The notes below the pieces were generated by a model. The model did not search any database. It saw only the letters and a program-made list of their open reading frames with translations, and had not been told where the DNA came from. A stretch of 39,428 bases of DNA from Halomicronema sp. CCY15110 (GTDB lineage: Bacteria; Cyanobacteriota; Cyanobacteriia; Phormidesmidales; Phormidesmidaceae), in assembly GCF_016888165.1 (NCBI RefSeq), contig NZ_JACSWC010000401.1, positions 1-39,428 of the forward strand, written 5' to 3'. Shown here in pieces: positions 35,428 to 39,428 of the stretch; position 1 is the stretch's first letter; each line of letters opens with the position of its first letter. A program made the translations under genes and the position numbers.

Positions 35428-36666
35428 ATGTCAAGTTCACAGCCTAAAATCCAGATAGAAAATCTGGTTAAAATTTACGGCAAAAATCCCGAGCATGCTC
35501 TGAAACTGTTTCGAGAGGGGGGCAATCGGGATGAAATTTTGCAGGCGACGGGCAACGTGCTCGGGGTTGCCGATGTGACGCTTTCCATCGGTGAAGGCGA
35601 ATTATTCGTCATCATGGGGCTCTCAGGCTCCGGTAAATCCACCCTCGTGCGCTGTCTTAATCGCCTGATTGAGCCCACCAGCGGTCATGTTTATATTGAC
35701 GATGAAGATGTCGCCAAAGTCGACCTGAAGCGGCTGCGAGAGGTGCGCCGAACCAAGCTTTCCATGGTGTTTCAGCGGTTTGGGCTGTTTCCCCATAAGT
35801 CAGTTTTAGAAAACACCGAATATGGTCTCAAGATGCGCGGCATCGATCCAGAAGAACGGCGTCAAAAAGCGCTGGAGACTTTGGCGATTGTGGGTTTGCA
35901 TCAATGGGCCAATTATGCCCCCAGTGCTCTCAGCGGCGGGATGCAGCAGCGAGTCGGATTAGCCCGTGCCCTCGCCACCGATGCGCCTATCTTGCTGATG
36001 GATGAAGCTTTTAGTGCGCTCGACCCCCTGATTCGTCGAGGGATGCAGGATGAACTCATGCGTTTGCAAACAGAATTGCATCGCACCATTGTGTTCATTA
36101 GCCACGACATTCAAGAAGCCCTGAAGATTGGCGATCGCGTCGCCATCATGAAGGACGGCTATCTCGTCCAGGTCGGCACTCCCGAAGAAATCATCACCAA
36201 CCCCGTAGATGATTACATTGCCGCCTTTACCCAAGACGTGAACCGCGCTCAGGTCTTAAAAACTGGCTCAATTGTGCGGCAAACGATGCCCTTTATTTTG
36301 GGACAGGGATCGGCCCGCGCTGCCCTGCAAGACATGCAGACTCACGATCACCGCCGGATGCACGTGGTTGATCGTCAAGGTCAGCCCGTCGGTGTGCTCA
36401 TGCGAAAAGATCTGGAAAGTGCCGTTGATAGCGGCGTCGAAGACGTGGAAGCGGTCATGCGCCGAGATTTCCCCACCGTCGAAGCCTCCACCAGCCTGGA
36501 AGAAATCTTCCACTTGGCGCAAACGGGTGCGCCCATCGCCGTCGTGAATCGCAAAGGCAAGTTTAAGGGCGTGGTCGAGCAATCAGACATCCTCGCTAGC
36601 ATTGGTCGCCTGAGCCGGAATGAAGAAGCCGACAGTGCTGCCCCGGTCGATCGCATCGCCGTTTAG
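35428..36666 (+). CDS. proV: Glycine betaine/proline betaine ABC transporter ATP-binding protein
   Basis: The ATPase of a compatible-solute importer (412 aa). Walker A is MGLSGSGKST, the Q-loop is MVFQRFGLFPHKSVLEN, the signature is LSGGMQQRVGLARAL, Walker B is ILLMDEAFSALDP and the switch His lies in FISHD. Residues 280-395 are a tandem CBS pair (MQTHDHRRMHVVDRQGQPVG; LAQTGAPIAVVNRKGKFKGV), which in OpuA/ProV senses ionic strength or nucleotide. The N-terminal extension with IYGKNPEHALKLFREG is typical of ProV. A Shine-Dalgarno AGGAG is at 35417-35421. It is the first gene of proV-proW-proX; uptake of betaines protects against salt stress. Confidence 0.96.
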   Translation: MSSSQPKIQIENLVKIYGKNPEHALKLFREGGNRDEILQATGNVLGVADVTLSIGEGELFVIMGLSGSGKSTLVRCLNRLIEPTSGHVYIDDEDVAKVDLKRLREVRRTKLSMVFQRFGLFPHKSVLENTEYGLKMRGIDPEERRQKALETLAIVGLHQWANYAPSALSGGMQQRVGLARALATDAPILLMDEAFSALDPLIRRGMQDELMRLQTELHRTIVFISHDIQEALKIGDRVAIMKDGYLVQVGTPEEIITNPVDDYIAAFTQDVNRAQVLKTGSIVRQTMPFILGQGSARAALQDMQTHDHRRMHVVDRQGQPVGVLMRKDLESAVDSGVEDVEAVMRRDFPTVEASTSLEEIFHLAQTGAPIAVVNRKGKFKGVVEQSDILASIGRLSRNEEADSAAPVDRIAV

Positions 36667-36684
36667 CGCACACCCTTTTGTGCT

Positions 36685-36700
36685 TAGGCGAATTCGCCTA
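36685..36700. promoter_or_regulatory. 16-bp perfect palindrome between proV and proW
   Basis: TAGGCGAATTCGCCTA is its own reverse complement. It lies in the 110-base gap between the proV stop and the proW ATG. As RNA it would be a short hairpin that could stabilise the upstream mRNA or reduce readthrough; as DNA it could bind a dimer. Which is true cannot be told. Confidence 0.4.
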
Positions 36701-36776
36701 GGTTGCCTGATTGCAGTTCTGCGCTCCGTTAGCGGTATGGCAGCTATCAGGTCTAAATTGTTTTTCTCTTGAACTC

Positions 36777-37739
36777 ATGGACACTGCAATTCCAGACTTT
36801 TTTAACTGGTTGTTTCTCAACCAATCGACCGAAATCATTCCCTTAGGCGACTGGATTTCCACCATCGTGGATTGGGTGGTGACCAATTTCCGCTGGTTCT
36901 TCCAGCTGGTTCGAGTGCCCATCAGCCAAGCCCTCAATGGGATTGAGGCATTTCTGCAAGCGGTGCCGCCCTTGGTTTTTCTGGGTGCCCTGGGGCTCTT
37001 TGCTTGGCAGTTTGCCAGTCGCGGCTTAGCGATCTTTAGCGTGCTGGCGATGATTTTCGTCGGGCTAATTGGGGCTTGGCCAGAGACCATGACCACCCTC
37101 TCGTTGGTCATCACTGCCGTCGTGCTTTGTGCCTTAGTGGGCTTACCGTTGGGGATTGCGGCCGCCCGTAGCGATCGCGTCGAGGCCAGCATTCGTCCCG
37201 TCCTCGACGCCATGCAAACGCTCCCAGCTTTTGTGTATCTGGTGCCCGTCGTCATGCTGTTTGGCACCGGCAAAGTGCCCGGGGTCATTGTGACCTTCAT
37301 TTTTGCCGTGCCGCCGCTGATTCGTCTGACGAATATCGGGATTCGCCAAGTCTCGGAAGAAACGATCGAAGCCGCTCAGTCTTTTGGCTCGACCCCGAGG
37401 CAAATGCTGTGGGAAATTCAAATGCCCTTGGCGATGCCGACCATTTTGGCCGGGGTCAACCAGTCCATTATGTTAGCCCTGTCGATGGTGGTGATCGCCT
37501 CGCTGATTGCAGTGGAAGGGCTGGGCCAAATGGTCAACCGAGGGATTGGTCGCTTAGACGTGGGCCTAGCCGCCGTGGGCGGATTAGGCATCGTTATCAT
37601 GGCGATCGTGCTTGATCGACTGACCCAGGCCATCGGCAAACCGCCCAAAGATGGCCTCTCTTGGCAAGACCGTGGCCCGGTGGGGGCCATTCGCACGACT
37701 CTCGGCAAGCGGCGTCGGGTACCCACCGCGACGCCATAA
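36777..37739 (+). CDS. proW: Glycine betaine/proline betaine ABC transporter permease
   Basis: The membrane subunit of the importer (320 aa from ATG 36777; the frame is open to a TTG at 36711, but MDTAIPDFFNWLF is the natural beginning). An N-terminal amphipathic region and about seven helices follow, with the binding-protein-dependent transport domain in the second half. The coupling-helix EAA motif reads EAAQSFGSTPRQMLWEIQMP, and the sequence around VYLVPVVMLFGTGKVPG and VNQSIMLALSMVVIASLI is characteristic of ProW/OpuAB. The C-terminus carries a short hydrophilic tail. It lies between proV and proX on the same strand, with a hairpin on each side. Confidence 0.95.
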   Translation: MDTAIPDFFNWLFLNQSTEIIPLGDWISTIVDWVVTNFRWFFQLVRVPISQALNGIEAFLQAVPPLVFLGALGLFAWQFASRGLAIFSVLAMIFVGLIGAWPETMTTLSLVITAVVLCALVGLPLGIAAARSDRVEASIRPVLDAMQTLPAFVYLVPVVMLFGTGKVPGVIVTFIFAVPPLIRLTNIGIRQVSEETIEAAQSFGSTPRQMLWEIQMPLAMPTILAGVNQSIMLALSMVVIASLIAVEGLGQMVNRGIGRLDVGLAAVGGLGIVIMAIVLDRLTQAIGKPPKDGLSWQDRGPVGAIRTTLGKRRRVPTATP

Positions 37740-37754
37740 GCGACCGCTAGCATC

Positions 37755-37791
37755 CACTCCAGTCTTCATCACTGAGTGACCGGCTGGAGTG
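37755..37791 (+). terminator. Hairpin with T-rich tail between proW and proX
   Basis: CACTCCAG (37755-37762) pairs with CTGGAGTG (37784-37791), followed by CTTTTACTT. It has the form of a weak intrinsic terminator in the 114-base gap between proW and proX, and might set the ratio of binding protein to transporter. Confidence 0.55.
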
Positions 37792-37806
37792 CTTTTACTT
37801 CATTGT

Positions 37807-37837
37807 CAATTGAATTTGTTGGCAATTGAATTTGTTG
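37807..37837 (+). repeat. Tandem 15/16-base repeat upstream of proX
   Basis: CAATTGAATTTGTTG occurs at 37807-37821 and again at 37823-37837, one base apart, so the period is 16 bases. Each copy holds the palindrome CAATTG and a TTGTTG. It ends 16 bases before the proX ATG, where it could act as a regulator site or part of a proX promoter, or arise from replication slippage. Confidence 0.65.
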
Positions 37838-37853
37838 AACTTTACTGGATACT

Positions 37854-38951
37854 ATGGTTTTTAATTTCCGCAATTCGTCTATTTCTGTCTCCGCTAAACG
37901 CATTGGTGTGACTACGGCCTGTGCGCTAGCGATCGCTGGCGTCACCGCTTGTGGCTCGGGCGATCAGGCTACCGATACCGGCACTGAAGGCGAAACCACC
38001 GAAGAAACCGCTGCCGCTGGTGACATGCCCGGCGAAGGGACGAGCGTTGTTCCCGGCTATGCCGTTTTAGAAGAACTATTTCAGACCGAGATTGTCAACA
38101 TCGGTCTAGAGCAGATGGGATATACCATCGACTCTCCCAAAGAGCTGGAATACGCCACCCTGCACGTCGATACAGCCAACGGCGGCATCACCTACACGGC
38201 GGCCCATTGGGAGACCTTGCACGAAGAGTTTTTCGTCAACAGTGGCGGTGACGATGCCCTCGAACGCACTGGCACCTACATTGCCAATGTGCTGCAAGGT
38301 TACAAAATTGATACGGCAACCGCCGAGGAATACGGCATTACCTCGCTAGAGCAACTGCAAGATCCCGAAATTGCCGCCCTCTTTGACACCGACGGCGACG
38401 GCAAAGCCAACCTCACCGGCTGCAATCCTGGCTGGGGCTGCGAACTGGTGATTGAACATCAGCTCGATGAATACGGTCTGCGGGATACGGTGCAGCACGA
38501 ACAGGGGCAGTACTTTGCCCTGATTGCCGACACCATTACCCGCTATGAGCAGGGCGAGCCCATCCTGTTCTACACCTGGACTCCCCTTTGGGTGAGTGGG
38601 GTGCTGACCGAGGGTGAAGATGTGACCTGGCTAGAGGTGCCGTACACCAGTCTGCCCGAGGCGCAGGCGCAGGTGACCGAAGAGGGCACCAGTGCCGAAG
38701 GCAAAAATTTGGGCTTCGCGGTTGACCAACAGGTCATCCTGGCAAACCAGGAATTTGTGGATGCGAATCCGGCGGCAGCCAAGTTCTTTGAACTGATTGA
38801 GGTGCCAATTGATGACGTGAGCGCCCAAAACCAGTTAATGCAGGACGGCGAAGATACGCCGGAACAAATTCGCGCCCACGCCGAAGCCTGGGTTGCTGAC
38901 AACCAGGAACAATTCGACGGTTGGATGGAAGAAGCGCTAGCTGCGCAGTAA
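37854..38951 (+). CDS. proX: Glycine betaine/proline betaine-binding lipoprotein
   Basis: The extracellular substrate-binding protein of the importer (365 aa). The lipobox VTAC puts the modified Cys at residue 33, followed by a Thr/Glu/Gly-rich flexible linker (36-63), then the OpuAC-type binding fold. Segments such as VVPGYAVLEELFQTEIVNIGLEQMGY, WETLHEEFF, NPGWGCEL and ILFYTWTPLWVSGVL supply Trp and Tyr residues expected to form the aromatic cage around the quaternary ammonium. Two extra cysteines near NLTGCNPGWGCE could form a disulfide. It is anchored in the inner membrane beside ProW. A strong hairpin follows 30 bases after the stop. Confidence 0.95.
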   Translation: MVFNFRNSSISVSAKRIGVTTACALAIAGVTACGSGDQATDTGTEGETTEETAAAGDMPGEGTSVVPGYAVLEELFQTEIVNIGLEQMGYTIDSPKELEYATLHVDTANGGITYTAAHWETLHEEFFVNSGGDDALERTGTYIANVLQGYKIDTATAEEYGITSLEQLQDPEIAALFDTDGDGKANLTGCNPGWGCELVIEHQLDEYGLRDTVQHEQGQYFALIADTITRYEQGEPILFYTWTPLWVSGVLTEGEDVTWLEVPYTSLPEAQAQVTEEGTSAEGKNLGFAVDQQVILANQEFVDANPAAAKFFELIEVPIDDVSAQNQLMQDGEDTPEQIRAHAEAWVADNQEQFDGWMEEALAAQ

Positions 38952-38980
38952 TTCTGCATCGCCTTAGCCAGCCAGTCTCG

Positions 38981-39015
38981 CAAGCCCGCCAGGATGATTG
39001 ATCCTGGCGGGCTTG
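38981..39015. terminator. Strong hairpin ending the proVWX operon
   Basis: CAAGCCCGCCAGGAT (38981-38995) and ATCCTGGCGGGCTTG (39001-39015) form a perfect 15-bp stem with a five-base loop. Only a weak U-tract follows (TGTCATTC), but stem strength and position 30 bases after the stop suggest transcription termination, possibly on both strands. Confidence 0.75.
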
Positions 39016-39161
39016 TGTCATTCAAAAGGCGATTCTGACCATTGACTGCAACATTTTGTGATCCAAATCAAAGGCCGGGGTCGTCACAAACACACAACTG
39101 CTGGCGCAATTCGGACGGTCACTGAGGTGGTTTTAACTAGCCCCATTGTTAAGCCCCCAAA

Positions 39162-39278
39162 ATGAACCGAATCTGTGTTGTATTACTGCTCATCGTCGCT
39201 AGCCTGGAGCCCCTGGCTAAACCCACTCATGCTTACCAACTGCTCCATACCGGACAAATGATCAGTGCTGCGGGCTAA
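39162..39278 (+). CDS. Short ORF with signal peptide, 38 aa
   Basis: The frame from ATG 39162 encodes a textbook secretion signal (MNRICVVLLLIVASLEPLAK, then PTHA and a likely cut before Tyr) and only 14 further residues before TAA. A cleaved signal with so short a mature part suggests either a secreted peptide or the 5' remnant of a truncated gene. No family is recognised, and I found no clear continuation of a protein in another frame within the remaining 150 bases. Confidence 0.35.
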   Translation: MNRICVVLLLIVASLEPLAKPTHAYQLLHTGQMISAAG

Positions 39279-39413
39279 ATGCCTGATCGGTTGACCACGG
39301 GCCATAACGGTCTACAAATGCATTGAGCACACGTTTGGTCATCAATGCCGACTAGTGCAGCGTCAAGACTAAGATTTAGGGCTTGCTCCTGGAGGGAGCC
39401 ACTGCGTGAACGA

Positions 39414-39426
39414 CAGGCTCAGCCTG
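39414..39426. repeat. Edge of a palindromic repeat
   Basis: CAGGCT-C-AGCCTG at 39414-39426 is a 6-bp dyad, preceded by CGTGAACGA. The sequence TTCAGGCTGAGCCTGTCG on the other strand is like short palindromic repeats scattered in cyanobacterial genomes. The element may continue beyond the window. Confidence 0.4.
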
Positions 39427-39428
39427 AA

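Larger units (their letters stand above)
38952..39428. other. Region after proX: hairpin, a signal-peptide ORF and a repeat edge
   Basis: It contains the strong hairpin at 38981-39015, the 38-codon ORF at 39162-39278 and a palindrome at the window edge. The remaining 150-base stretches show nothing recognisable. Confidence 0.35.

Noticed and set aside
36268-37421. Several long minus-strand frames opposite proV and proW
   Set aside because: Antisense shadows of two unmistakable transporter genes.

Overview
The window looks like chromosomal DNA from a cyanobacterium. The octamer GCGATCGC (HIP1) and its cores recur throughout, on both strands and inside and between genes. The gene content is also typical: a cyanoexosortase B pair, an Sll0314-type TPR protein, an EGY-type site-2 protease, a ComFB-like protein, and a heme-copper oxidase with the YSHPxVY motif. 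A filamentous or Leptolyngbya-like lineage would fit, but the sequence alone does not fix the genus. I saw no rRNA, tRNA, CRISPR array, transposase or phage gene.

Layout. 0.2-3.2 kb: a two-gene signalling unit on the + strand, a REC-histidine kinase followed with overlap by a REC-GGDEF-EAL protein whose cyclase motif is degenerate. 3.5-7.2 kb: pyrG (-) diverges from a periplasmic N-acetylmuramoyl-L-alanine amidase (+). 7.3-9.8 kb: a tiny ORF, a ComFB-like gene (the family includes c-di-GMP receptors) and a histidine-kinase-like protein that keeps its H-box but has lost its ATP-binding residues. 9.8-12.9 kb: a degenerate metallo-beta-lactamase-fold protein (-), a membrane site-2 protease (+) and a coiled-coil protein (+). 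13.0-16.5 kb: a low-density zone with two genes interrupted by in-frame stop codons, a second lipoprotein, poorly conserved ORFs and short palindromic repeats. It looks like a region in decay.

16.5-23.3 kb: an extracellular polysaccharide/surface module on the + strand: DegT-type sugar aminotransferase, cyanoexosortase B, its EpsI-like partner, an outer-membrane polysaccharide export protein (Wza type) and a Wzc/GumC-type co-polymerase with a BY-kinase ATPase domain but no C-terminal tyrosine cluster. It ends at hairpins shared with the convergent cytochrome c oxidase operon ctaC-ctaD-ctaE (-, 26.9-23.5 kb).

27.3-34.6 kb: housekeeping and accessory genes: a short-chain dehydrogenase, a small membrane protein, rsmG, a CbiO/EcfA-like ABC ATPase, an Sll0314-type TPR protein, a GspH/FimT-like pseudopilin and an atzG-atzE amidohydrolase pair. 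35.4-39.0 kb: a glycine betaine/proline betaine importer proV-proW-proX with hairpins between the genes and after the last. The final 0.45 kb holds only a 38-codon signal-peptide ORF and a repeat fragment.

The best candidates for a second look are three. First, the c-di-GMP-themed cluster: REC-HK, REC-GADEF-EAL, then 4.6 kb later ComFB-like plus pseudokinase. Second, the two genes with in-frame stops about 1.9 kb apart. Third, the exosortase genes placed inside a polysaccharide export module. No completely new system could be demonstrated from sequence alone.
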